Origin: Meconema thalassinum
Lineage: Eukaryota > Arthropoda > Insecta > Orthoptera > Tettigoniidae
Direction: 5' to 3'
Length of the DNA stretch: 64,000 nt
Assembly: GCA_946902985.2 (NCBI GenBank)
Contig: OX336397.1
Span: 152,823,890-152,887,889 of the forward strand
Part shown: piece by piece, positions 38,694 through 50,240 of the stretch
How the letters are laid out: each line of letters starts with the position of its first letter
Position numbering within the stretch: the first letter of the stretch is position 1
Made by a program: the position numbers and the translations under genes
The notes under the pieces: model-generated
Seen by the model: the letters and a program-made list of their open reading frames with translations, nothing else
What the model was told of the DNA's origin: nothing
Database searches by the model: none

Positions 38694-39412
38694 TGATAGA
38701 GGTCTTCCTGTGTATGGGGACCTAACACAATGAAGAGGGTCAGTTTTTATGTGACATGTATTGCGTTTCATCTACAAGGCTTTCAATTCTATTTCATGTC
38801 AGGAAGTACACGTTAGGAGAATTTAGTTTGAGAGCACATTTCAACTAATTTTTTTTTTTTGTCGACATACGGGTTCATTGTAAGGATGATTTTGTTTGAT
38901 ACTGTGTGGTAGATATACCCATATTTGTATTTCTGGGTGATATGTTGTAGACAATAGATTTGTCTGTCTGTATCTTTATGTACGCCTATAACTCATGTTC
39001 GGATGCTTGGTGCATCGTAAAATTAGGTATGGTAAACAAGAGAGTCAATACACCAATCATTTATAAAACTCTTCACCTTACTTTTCATACAGTAGAAGGG
39101 TGGATATAGGGAAAAACTTCTCAAAATACATGCTAAAATAGGCGAAATATTTAAGTTATCCTAGAAGGACGACCAAAGCATATGTTGCACTTCTCAATGT
39201 GAGACACAAAATTTGCGAGGCTAGAAAGGGTCTCCGAAAACCACATTTTAAGGCCCTTAAATTAACAGTATGTGTGATATTCCCAGAAAACTAACTTCGT
39301 TCTGATAAACTTATGAAGGAATGACAAACCGCTAACCATTGCAACAGTAGCTCAATTGATAATGTCTGGTGTTAACACCGAACACCGTTCGAAGAACGGG
39401 TACTTCTGCTAG

Positions 39413-41597
39413 TATATATATAAAGGAATGTCTGTGTGTTCGTCTTTTATGCGTTCATAAACCATTCATCCGATTGCGAAAAAATTTTGGTGAGTTGTTG
39501 TAAACACTTCCGGGAGGTTTATAGGCATAGTTAATGAATTTCAAAATAGATAGCGCGCGGGTAGTTTAAACAAATGCGTAATGGCGATGCGTTCATATAC
39601 AATTCATCCGATTGCGATCAAATTTGGGTGAGTTGTTGTGCACAGTCCCGGATAAGTTATAGGCGTAGTAAATCCAATTTAAAATAGATGGCGCGCGAGT
39701 AGCTTCAACAAAATTGCGTGCGTTTGTTTCAAGAAAGTCCCACATGCATTCATATGCCATTTGTCCCATTGCGATGAAACTTGGGTGAGATGTTCTGTAC
39801 ACTTCAGGTAAGATTTCTGGCTTAGTAAATCCACTTAACAATAGGTAGCGCACGAGTAGATTCAACAAATGAGCGACGACGCGCGAAAGTTTCAACATAG
39901 TCCCGTATGCGTTCATATACCATTCGTCCGATTGCGACTAAACTTAGGTGAGATGTTGTGTACACATCAGGGAAGGATTCTGGCTTAGTAAATGCACTTA
40001 AAATAGATAGCGCACGAGTAGATTCAACAAATGAGCGACGACGGGCGAAGCATTTCAACAAAGTCCTATATGCGTTCATATATTATTCGTCTGATAGCAA
40101 TGAAACTTGGGTGAGAGGTTGTGTACACTTCAGGGAAGGTTTCTGGCTTAGAAAATCCACTTTACGATAGGTAGGGCACGGGTAGTTACAACAAATGAGT
40201 GACGACGTGCGAACCGTTTCATCAAAGTCCCGTATGCGTTCATATACTATTCGTCTGATAGCGATGAAACTTGGGTGAGATGTTGTGTACACTTCAGGGA
40301 ATGTTTCTGGGTAGGTAAATGCACTTTACAATAGGTATCGCACAAGTAAATTAAACGAATGAGCGACGACGCGCAAAGTGTTTCAATATAGTCCCGTATG
40401 CGTTCATCTACCATTCGTCCGATAGCGACTAAACTTGGGTGAGTTGTTGTGTACACTCCAGGGAAAGTTTCAGGCTTAGTAAGTCCATGTTACAATAGGT
40501 AGCGCAGAAGTAGATTCAACAAATGGACGAAGACGTGCGAAGCGTTTCAACAAAGTCCGGTACGCGTTCATATACCATTCGTCCGATAGCGATTAAACTT
40601 TGGTGAGATGTTGTGTACACTTCAGGGAAGGTTTCTGTCTTAGTACCTCCACTTTACAATAGGTATCGCACAAGTAGATTCAACAAATGATCGACGGCAC
40701 GCGAATCGCTTAAACAAAGTCACGTAGCGTTCAAATGCCATTCATCCGATTGCTAAGAATCTTTGGTTGGATGGGTGTGCGCACTCCAGGAAAGGTTTCT
40801 GACTTAGTAAATTCTTTTTACAATAGGTAGCGCACGAGTAGATTCAACAAATGAGTAACGGCGCGCGTATCGTTTTAAAAAAATTCGTATGTGTTCATAT
40901 ACCATTCTTGCGATTGCAATGAAATTTGGAGAAATGTTGTTTCCACTCCCGCAAATATTTCTGATTTAGTATATCCATTTTACAATTGGTAGCGCATGAG
41001 TACATTCAGCTAATGAGCGACAGCGTGTGAATCGTTTCAACCAAGTCCCGTATACGTTCATATACCATTCATCCGATTGTGATAAATCGTTGTTGATTGA
41101 GTACCGTCCTGCGAAGGGGTATGAATTAGTAAATCCGTTTTTCAATGGGTGGCGCACAAAAGATTCAACAAATGAGTGAAGGCGCGTGAATCGTTTAAAC
41201 AAAATCCCGTATGCGTTCATATGCCATTAATCCGATTGCGATGAAACGTTCATGAGTTGTTTGTACACGCCAGGGAAGGTTTTCGACTTAGTAAATCCAT
41301 TTTACAATAGGTAGCGTACGAGTATATTCAACAAATGGGTGACGACGCTCGAATCTTTTCAGCAAAGTCCCGTATGCGTTCATATACCATATATTACATT
41401 GCGATGAAACTTTGGTGAGTTGTTGAGCACGCTCCCATGATTTTTTTGAGATAGTAGATCAATTTTATAATAGTTTAGAGGTGGTTAACGAAAAATAAAT
41501 AAATAAATATTGGGAATCCAAAAGCACTTCAACAAACAAAGTTACAACGCCAACACTTTCTTTGATTGGCATTGCAACGCATGCCCCGTACAGCTAG
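39413..41597 (+). mobile_element. Helitron H, copy 2, opposite orientation
   Basis: Same family as 36353-38693. It begins TATATATATAAAGGAATG directly after the CTAG of Helitron A copy 2, and ends with the hairpin GGCATTGCAACGCATGCC and GTACAGCTAG (CTAG at 41594-41597), next base T. Its interior has about 12 copies of the 164-bp unit. Small ORFs within are by-products of the repeat. Confidence 0.8.
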
Positions 41598-42100
41598 TAA
41601 AGTCATAAAATATACCGATGTCGTAATTGCATGGCAAGAACGGCTACCATATCTCAGACCGTAACATCAAAACAAAGATGGTGGCAATTGTAGGGGAACA
41701 GTTGTTGAGAGTGGCGGGCATTGCGCCATCGAAATAGCGGCAAGTTCGAAGACAAGCATTCGCATAATTGATTAAATTCCACCAGAAATTACAGGATTTT
41801 ATGTAATAAGGCACAAATTCAATATGAAACCCTAACGTACTTCCTTACAGACAACGCGAACCGACTGTAGCTAAAAATACAGACACAAATGAGGCAATGA
41901 TAAGACAAATACAGTATTAAAAAAATGCAAATGCTAGTAAATGCTACAAGAATGCAAATAGAAATTGTTGTAGTTGTTGCTTATATTAGGGGCAACGACA
42001 TCGTGGTCTTACAGCCCAATTTATTTGTGTGATAACCTGTGTTATTGTTATGGATGAACTAGTGTGATTGAACATTGGGGATTGGATTGGGAAGGAGAAG
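41598..42100. other. No gene recognised
   Basis: Unique-looking AT-rich DNA. A partial copy of the GCTGCGACAACGCGG retroposon family (GGGGCAACGACATCGTGGTC) begins near 41990. Confidence 0.4.
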
Positions 42101-42885
42101 GCCATGGCCTTAAGTTAGGAACCATACTGGCAATTGCCTGGAGTAGAAGTGGGGAAACCACGGAAAACCTTTACCAGGATTTGAATAGGGAGCAGCCGTA
42201 TTCATACATTAGGTACCATCCCAGCATTTGCCTGCAGTAGAGGTGGGGATGGCTGAGGTGGCCATTGAACCCTCCTCTACTCAGTTGCCTCATGGGGCTG
42301 AGTGCATTTCAGAATTCAATTTCTTCGCAATGTGTATGTCAGTCCAATCGACGGCTCAAATGACACAAATCTTCCATTTCTGGAGATCATAAGGAGTTTC
42401 ATTGATATCTGTCATACGTCAAAGATTGTTGCATTGATGTTGATTCATTCAAGGCCTTTGCGACATCGTGGTCATGTTGTCCCTTGTACATAGGTGTGTA
42501 TGGACTCTGTCTGATAACCTGTGTCATTGTAATGGCTGTAGCAGTGTTTATATTTGTAATTGAAGCTAGGATTTTGAAGAAGGTGGCCGTAATTTTTAGC
42601 TACGAACCATCTCGACTTTTGTTAGTTATTGTTTTAAGGGGAGAAACAGTGAGGTCATCTTCCCCTCATGGCATTTGCCTGGAGTAGATGTGGGAAAACA
42701 CGGAAAACCAATTCAATGACAGCTGTGGTGGGACTCGAACTGTCTCTTCTCAGTTTAGCCTCACGAGACTGGGCATGCCCCGTTCCAATCCTCAGACCAG
42801 AATTACATCTATTGGCAGAGCCAGAAATGGAACCCAGGACCTTTGGATCCACAGTCCCAATGTGATGCCCGTGACTACATAATGC
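42100..42885. repeat. Fragments of dispersed insect repeats
   Basis: 42110-42310 and 42655-42885 contain the segments TGCCTGGAGTAGAAGTGGGG and GGGAAACCACGGAAAACC or close variants, in my memory a repeat found in orthopteran genomes. 42450-42560 is another copy of the CGACATCGTGGTCATGTTGT retroposon family. They are degraded and without target duplications I can define. Confidence 0.5.
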
Positions 42886-42895
42886 GGGGGGGGGG

Positions 42896-43085
42896 GCTTG
42901 GCGGCTCTGCAGTTTAGCTGTATGCCTCTCACCACGGCGGTCCGGGTTCGATTCCGGGTCAATGCATGTGAGATTTTCGAAGTGAACTGCCATGTCCTGT
43001 GGTTCGGATTCCACGTAAAAAGGAGGTCCCGTGGCTCATGATCTACAGATTAACGGTCACGTTAAACTACATGCTTCCTTCCTTT
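42896..43085 (+). mobile_element. tRNA-derived SINE
   Basis: Box B GGTTCGATTCC at 42945-42955; the body from TCAATGCATGTGAGATTTTC is shared with the truncated copy at 19052-19185. A nine- to ten-base G run (about 42889) precedes it. Confidence 0.75.
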
Positions 43086-43089
43086 TTAC

Positions 43090-43405
43090 ATAATGCGGAG
43101 GCTGATGCAATATAATAACCCCTTGCACGACATCCCATTAAGGGCCTTGGCCTACCAGGCGACCGCTGCCCAGCCAATTGTCTTGCAGATATTGGGGGTG
43201 ATACGTGATCAGCGCATCGGGTCCCCTCGACCGTTAATCTTAGTTCTCGTGATCGGGGCGCTGCCTCGCTGTCAGACAGCTACTAAATTGTCTTCACGAG
43301 GCTGAGTGCACCCCGTTCCAGCCCTCACGTCAGTTTCTAAAATCCCTGACGTAGCCGGGAATCGAACCCGGGGCCCCCAACACCACGGGGCCGGCTAGGA
43401 GGCTG
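43090..43405 (-). mobile_element. tRNA-derived SINE, minus orientation
   Basis: The minus strand begins CCGGCCCCGTGGTGTTGG with GGTTCGATTCCCGG as box B (about 43356-43370), followed by GGGATTTTAGAAACTGACGT and AGCAGCGGTCGCCTGGTAGG. Box A seems shortened. The body resembles a SINE I associate with orthopterans; this is from memory and unverified. Confidence 0.75.
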
Positions 43406-44280
43406 TTACAACTTATCATAATGGCAGAATTTACATTTTGCCATTAAGAAGGATATTTGAGAAATCCCTATACCATCCTCTTAGAAACACATGGATTATC
43501 TGTTCATCATATTTCTTTGCTTTGACTGACAGGCTATTGAGAATAGCCAATATTAAAAGCTCTAGCGAAGGCAGGATTTGATTTACACGGAAACTTAGTT
43601 TTCATTATACCATTGTCACTATAAAGACACAAGCTTTCCTTAAAATATCTACCAACATTTGCATCATCTCAAAAGTACCGGTAGGCATAGGCTATTGTAA
43701 TGTGAAATATGACTCACCAAATCGTCTTGCTTGGTCCACCTGTAACTGCAGTATCCATTTAAACTTCTCCACATGCACATAGAGATTCTTATAGAATGCA
43801 CCTATGTCGAAAGAAAGAACTTTCCTAACCATAAATGTATGTTCAAACTGACAAAATCACACACCACTACTATTGGTGCTTAAAATTCAAATGGTACCTG
43901 TACCGGTATTTATTACCTACGGTACACTATGAACATTATAAACAGTAAGAGATCACTCAAGATATATACTATTTTACGAATTCATGGTAGCAGACGCACT
44001 CGCTACAAACGTAAACAAACAGCCGTTAACTCAAAGCCTCCCCGTATAATGACCACAATTTTTTTTGAATCGATTATCGTATTACGGTCTGATATATTGT
44101 GGTCGGTCTTGAGCAAGGCAGGTCGTCTCCATGAAATCGTAGCTCAAGACGGGGCACGGCCGACTGGATGCGAGTAGGGGGGTAGTGGCGCTTCGATTAC
44201 ACTCTAGAACCCAATTAATCCCAGTACTAAGCCTCAGCCATGTAATATTTGCGAAAGCTCGCGAATCCATTGCCGGATGT
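43406..44280. other. No gene recognised
   Basis: Only short chance ORFs and no repeat that I can match elsewhere in the window. Confidence 0.4.
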
Positions 44281-45220
44281 TGACAAATGAGGTGTCGTTG
44301 GACTCAGAGTGACGTCCTCTTTGCTATGGACCACTCGTTATATTTTTTCAAATTTTGATTTTTTTTTTTTCGAAAGTAGGCGATAGTTTTTAAACTAATT
44401 ATGATAGAACGTTGTGCCATGGTTCAAACGAATGGCATTTATGTCCTTTATTTTTTATAATAACACTTTTTTATTTTTTTAGATTTTTTGAAAACTGAAA
44501 TTTTGAAATTCCTATATTTCGGAAACTAGGGATTCTACAAAAATGTTTGTTTGACACAAATGAATGGCCTTGACCCCTTTTATCCTCAAAATAATAAGGG
44601 GACTTCAGCAACGCCCCCCCCCCCGGCTACTCCCAATGTGAGCCGATAACTCCAGAACCCATGGCCGAAGATTTCTTGAAAACACTGAAATTTTGAAATT
44701 CCTATATTTCGGAAACTAGTAGTTCTACAAAAATGTTTGTTTGACACAAATGAATGGCCTTGACCCCTTCTATCCTCAAATTAATAAGGGGACTTCCGCA
44801 CCCCCCCCCCCCCCCCCCCGCTACTCCCAATGCGAACCGATAACTCCAGAACCCATGGCCGAAGATTCAAGAATGAGGTGTCGTTGGACTCGAGCAGACG
44901 GGGGCTTTGCTATGGACCACTCAATGTATTTAAAAAAAATGGAAACTCTATTTTGGGGTAAAAAGGTGTTTTTGTGATTTTTGCTGATATCTCACGAACC
45001 AACAAGGATAGAGACTTGTACGAGGTGTCATTCTTTTTGTCGCGTTGCCCTCTTGCCGAGAATGCCTGTGTCGAGTAGGATCAAAAACCCATTTTGGGGT
45101 AAAAATGTGATTTTAAACTTTTTGTTATATCTCGCGAACCAATGCCGTTAGGGACGTGTACGAGGACTCATGGGACTCGGGGTGACGCCCCCTTTCGGAT
45201 GTGGTAGTTATTATTTACCA
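44281..45220. repeat. Tandem duplication with long poly-C runs
   Basis: 44498-44687 and 44688-44872 are copies 190 bp apart (CCTATATTTCGGAAACTAG at 44511 and 44701), each with a C run, about 11-12 C near 44615 and about 20 C near 44800. GAGGTGTCGTTGGACTC occurs before (44290) and after (44875), so a larger unit is also duplicated. A relative of the same segments continues to 45190. Confidence 0.7.
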
Positions 45221-45814
45221 ACAAAATCACAAAGGGCCTAACGCCATACATGTCGAAAAAATAATTGTTTACCTGTTTTTAAATTGTAAATGAAGCGTGG
45301 TTGTCAAGACAGACGGTACCACTGGCATGTGTATCAACGAACCTGTCGCCAGCTACGGTGGGATGGTTTACGATGGCTCGTGTTCCGATATTTGTTATGG
45401 TGAATGGATGAACGCTAATATTAAAAAAAATAATTACGAGCCTTACAGTAGTCGCATATGATGTGTAACATCTGACATGAAAGAAGCCTCTCGTGACTTG
45501 TTGATACACCGGAATTTTATGGTATTATTGGCACGAATATTAATCTATTGTGAAAGGGAGTGTTTTACAGATATTGTAGTTTATTATACGGAACTCATTT
45601 TATTAGATAATTTGTAGCTTCAACAAGCACTAGCCTAAATAAAGAATACGATAAGGATCAACTAGATTAATAGACGCGACACCGCTCATAACCTTAAATT
45701 CCTTATAAACAGGTCCTCTTCATTCACAGACCAACACGTAATTTCATATGGAAGATGTTAAAATGAGTCATATTGATATGATAAATATCGTTTAAAATGA
45801 TAATCTGGTAGCAA
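45221..45814. other. No gene recognised
   Basis: Short chance ORFs only. Confidence 0.35.
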
Positions 45815-45910
45815 AAATATCTACCCCGCCCAGGATTCGAACCCAAGATCTCTAGATTCACAGTCATACGCACTAACCCCACGGCTATTTCGACTACGCA
45901 AATATCGTGC
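45815..45910 (-). mobile_element. tRNA-like SINE head
   Basis: The minus strand has a box A-like TAGCCGTGGGGTTAGTGCG and box B GGTTCGAATCCTGGGC. It lacks a clear tail or duplication. It is tRNA-like but is not a functional tRNA that I can fold. Confidence 0.55.
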
Positions 45911-46429
45911 ACAAGATGGTGACTTGGAATTGATATCTTGTCATATGGTTTACGTTCCAATAATACTGCATTACGGACTTAAGTTTCATTTATATTTTGC
46001 TTGTTTCGATAATGTTCCTGCGTGAAATTGAGTTTAAAATGCCTTATGAACAGGCCCTCTTGTGAGTAAAGAGAATGTATTGAGTAATAGTTCATGAAGG
46101 CATGCTCAATTCTCGTATAACCACAACGATTATATGATATTGATGACTGCATTACCGTTATGTGTGTTAATATTTGAATAGCCATTGTGCAGAAACATAA
46201 TACCGGCAATACCGACTACTTACAATGTTTGATATTAAGGCATTTTGCCATTTAAATACTGATACGAAGATTTCGAACATGTACCATGTCATTTGTTTCA
46301 ATCACTTGAAACCAGAGTTCGCATGAGCGTTTTCCGTTCAGTATGTCATATACATTCCACATGGCCGAGAGTGCGACATGGCATCAATTTCCGACACCGC
46401 GCTCTGATTGTTTCTCTTACCAGTGCCAG

Positions 46430-46690
46430 CTGGATCGATCGATCGAGTTGACAGTGCGTCTTATACGTCCGTTCGATCCACCACTGCCAGCTAGGGCACA
46501 CTTCCGTTCGATCGATCGAGCGGGCAGTGCATACTTCCGTTTTCCACAACTGCCAGCTAGTACAGTTCCGTTCGATCGATCGAGCGGGCAGTGCATACTT
46601 CCGTTTTCCTCCACTGCCAGCTAGTACACTTCCGTTCTATAGATCGAGCGGGCAGTTCGATCCACCACTGCCAGCTCGATCGTTCCGATC
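46430..46690. repeat. Minisatellite of about 62 bp rich in GATCGATC
   Basis: CGTTCGATCGATCGAGCGGG recurs near 46503 and 46565 with a diverged third copy near 46632; CACTGCCAGCTAG separates them. Overlapping small ORFs on both strands (46343-46814) arise from this repeat. Confidence 0.75.
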
Positions 46691-46739
46691 CACTTCCGTC
46701 CCCAATTTTCAAAATCACTCCCACAAAACTATCCAGCAA

Positions 46740-49700
46740 CCGAGCGGAAAGATGTTACACATCAAAAAACGTGTGAAGCGTGCTAGGATTGTTTACCCTA
46801 AAGCGGTTCTTTAACCTGTTGGTAAACGGTTATTATTGACATGGCTCTGTGGCATTGATGCATGTTCATAGGCCAGCAGACTGTTTTAGGATATAAAGCT
46901 ATAACGTTCAGACGACCAAGCAATTTGTATAAAGGCAGCACATGAGCGTTAATGCAAATGCTAATTCTGTAATGAGATAGATTTAGGATGAAACGTAAGC
47001 TTTGAATGGTTAAATGAAATGTATGATTTAACACTTGTAGCTGGTAGCCTGCTATCAAGCCCCCATGTGCTTTGTAACTTGAAGGCTGAAATTGTGTTAA
47101 GTGTGCTAGGATTTTTTTTACCCTGAAGAGGATTGGGTAGATTATTAGCTTGGGAATAACCTAACCCCCAAGGGAAGATGATGAAGAAAAAGAAGTGGGT
47201 TTCGGACTGGAGAAAAAGGATGGAGAAATAGGACGAGAGTCCAACAGAAGTTATAATTTTAACTTTAAGTATACTCAAAGGCAGCTTCCACTGCAAATCC
47301 GCTCTCCGATACCTAAAGTGGGTAGGGACCTGGGCGAAGCTAACAGGAAACGCAGCTGGAACTTGGGCTGTTCGCAAGAAAGTTGCTGTAGCGTATTCCC
47401 TCTCAAGCATAAATATGCCTACTATGGGGAAGGGTGGTGGTCTGGCAAGACAAAGAGTAACAGATTTATTGTGTATCTGTTCAAAGGAGTTTGTTTCTAA
47501 ACAAGTATTTTGAAGAGTACAAACAATTTGAATCAGCTTTGATATTTTAGTTTTTGAAATTGTAGAATTTCTAAAGAGTGACCAAATGCTTCCAAGAAGG
47601 ATAGGGATAAAGCAATTATACCCTTGGGAATAATTTTGGTAAGTGTACCAATAGTTGCATTTAGAAATGACTAAGCTTTTACCCAGCGAGGCGCCGACTA
47701 AAAGTTTAGACAATGAGAAACACTTATATATTGAAAAACCAACCATAAGTGTTAGAGAGGATCTCCACAAGCAGGAAGCTGGCGTAGCGGGCTATGCTTG
47801 CCTTACTGGCCAGTTAGAATTAGCTATTAAAGCTAAGAGAGACTTTACTAAGTTAATAACTAAGAGTTCTTGCTCAAATGCAACAAGTGGTGAAAACCCT
47901 ATCAATAGATTTATTTTTATTAAATAGGAAGAGTCAAGGAAGACAGGATCTTTCCTAACCGTTATGTTAAAGAAATGATAAAGCAAAGAACAAATCTTTA
48001 ATTTATTTAACAATGTAAAAGGAAGTAGTTTTTGTAACAAATATATAATTTTGATCTTTATAAACAATTGGGGTCGCAGACCTCCGAAAACATCTAAAGC
48101 TTGCGCCAGGCAATTGATAATTCTTTTGGTTTTAAACCTTTTATATGCTTTAAAATATTCGTAAGATTTTGAAATGACTAAGATGAATAAATGAAAAATT
48201 TAAAGGTTACTGACGTAATTAAAGTTAAACAATAAATCAAGTACAAGGTGTATACTTTAAGGATTTCTAGATAAGTATCTTAGAAATATGAACAACTTCG
48301 AAAGTAACAACAACAAAAAACAGGAAGAAATGAAATAGAAGTTTCTATAACTTCTTGTATTAATGCAGAACTACGCTTAATGATTATACATAGGAGATTA
48401 TACAAATAGGGCAGGTCACTTATTAAAAACCTGAAGAGAACAATTGAAAGGAAGTTTCTAGAACTCCTATGTTTAAGTAGGGATCAGGAGAAAAATGGGG
48501 CAAGTTTCCCTTTCGTGAAACCTAGAGATAACTCACTTTTGAGTAGAAAGAATTGGATTCCCTAATTAGAAGGAAGAAACAATATAATTTAAGGCGTGTG
48601 CTAGACACGAAGTTTTACAGACATTAATTCGTTATACATGGAGCAAATAAGGGAGGGCACTTATGTAGAGTGGCACCTCATTGAAAAAAGACCTAAAGTA
48701 ACAATTTTATTATTTTAGTTTGTTAGTAAAGGGTTTGGGAAAGATCAAATGCGATTGTGGAAAAGTGTTCATGGCCGTATTTATTGTACTCGGACGAGCG
48801 CGACGCGGATGAAAAGTTGAACAAGCACTGTTTTCACTATAGTCTGCTGATATAGTGAAGAGTTCACTGTAGTAGCACAAAAAGTTGATGGCAAAGAAAG
48901 TTATTGTAATGGTGGAAAATAACTAGTTACACTAGATTTGCGAGAGTCTATTGCTTGAAAAACTTGTAGGTTATAGTTGAATGCACCAGAAAAATCCCAA
49001 CGGAGGAAGAAAAATTAGATATTGATTAGCAGTTCATAAGGAAGATTCCTTAGTTTGAAAGAGTATTCCCATATGTGAGTGGAAAGTACATGACAGTATA
49101 ACTGGTAGATCGAGTGTAGGTTCTGGAAGATTCCAGAGCTATGATGAGTTGTTTAAATTGGGTAGAGAATCCCTCGGCGGAAAACTAGATTATATAGACA
49201 GTGGGTATTTCAGAAATATCCCTCGATGTGTGATAGCATCTCAGAAAATCTTTCATTTTGAAAGTTAGAATTGATAGTTTGAGTTTGATCAAGAAGATCT
49301 CCTGAAAGCAGTTATTATCACATAGCAACTTTCACTGTCTATAAAATCCAAATAAAAGCATTGAGCCTTTAAAAAGCGATGAGAATGAGGTTAAAACATG
49401 AAGTCGGTACTTATCTTTGCATCATGAAGAAGGTGATGTTGCTGTTGATGGTTGGTTTTAAAACTCGAACATGGCGTCGAATTTAAAAGTTTGCCTCTTG
49501 AGTAGAGGAGGCGAGCTTTAGTTAAGCTCCAACTGACTGGTTTGACTTCCGACGTACAAGTGAGACCCGCTCAACGGAGCGTGGAGGGACCAGGGAAGGG
49601 AAAAATAATGGGGGTAGGAGACAAAAGGAATACATATAAGAATAGCCAACTTTACAGTAATAAAAATCTTCTTGATGAAATGGTCTTCAAAGAGTTGATA

Positions 49701-50240
49701 GTAGGAGTCACTAGCGCAGCCTGGAGGGTGAAAAAGTAGACGAAGTTCTCTTGATCACGGAGATGATAGCTGGCGATGGCGACGAGATCTGGTGGCTAGA
49801 TTGATAAGGAAGTCCTCTTGTACAGGGAAGAATTGAGGAACTTCAGAGATTCGCTGCTAGATGACGCTAGGTAGGTCAAGGTAGATATATATCTAGAACA
49901 GACTTACAGGTAGTATGAGAGACATATACCAACAAAGAGAAATCAGGAGAGCACTGTTGGTGTTTGCGAAAAAAGGAAGGGATGAACTAAAGCAAAGAGA
50001 AGCAAAAGCTTACTCTGTCTTACCGTGTATTCCAAAGAATACACTAAGGATCTTAAACGTTTTAGTCAACGGTGATGAGCGAGACCGCTCTCTGACACAG
50101 CAGACGGTACACAGTGGTCCGGATTCGAGAAAAAGCGGACAAAAATATTTTCCGTTAAAAGAAATGAAATACTTTCGTGTAAAACATAAAATTAGATGGT
50201 ACTATGAGGCAAATTTGTCGTAGTGCATAACATTACTTCC
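46740..50240. other. AT-rich stretch without a recognised gene
   Basis: It contains a 269-codon minus-strand ORF at 46961-47770 and overlapping plus-strand ORFs at 47195-47500 and 47655-47927, none with a domain I can name. The long minus ORF has no recognisable signal, motif or neighbour. The rest to 50240 is open only in short pieces. It may be an old decayed element. Confidence 0.35.

Larger units (their letters stand above)
32299..39412 (+). mobile_element. Non-autonomous Helitron A, copy 2, carrying nested insertions
   Basis: Made of 32299-33522, 36327-36352 and 38694-39412; the gaps are a Penelope element and Helitron H copy 1. Without these it is about 1.97 kb and collinear with copy 1. 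The 3' end is intact: CACCGTTCGAAGAACGG hairpin, GTACTTCTGCTAG ending at 39412, next base T. Confidence 0.8.

Noticed and set aside
36653..41220. Many ORFs of 60-110 codons
   Set aside because: They are by-products of the 164-bp Helitron repeats, with recurring VESTRAL-type peptides and no conservation of frame.
42655..43014. 119-codon minus ORF
   Set aside because: It lies across SINE and dispersed repeat sequence, and its frame reads through box B and the tRNA-like head.
45815..45910. A functional tRNA gene
   Set aside because: Box A and box B are present but I could not fold a complete cloverleaf with acceptor stem; it fits a SINE head.
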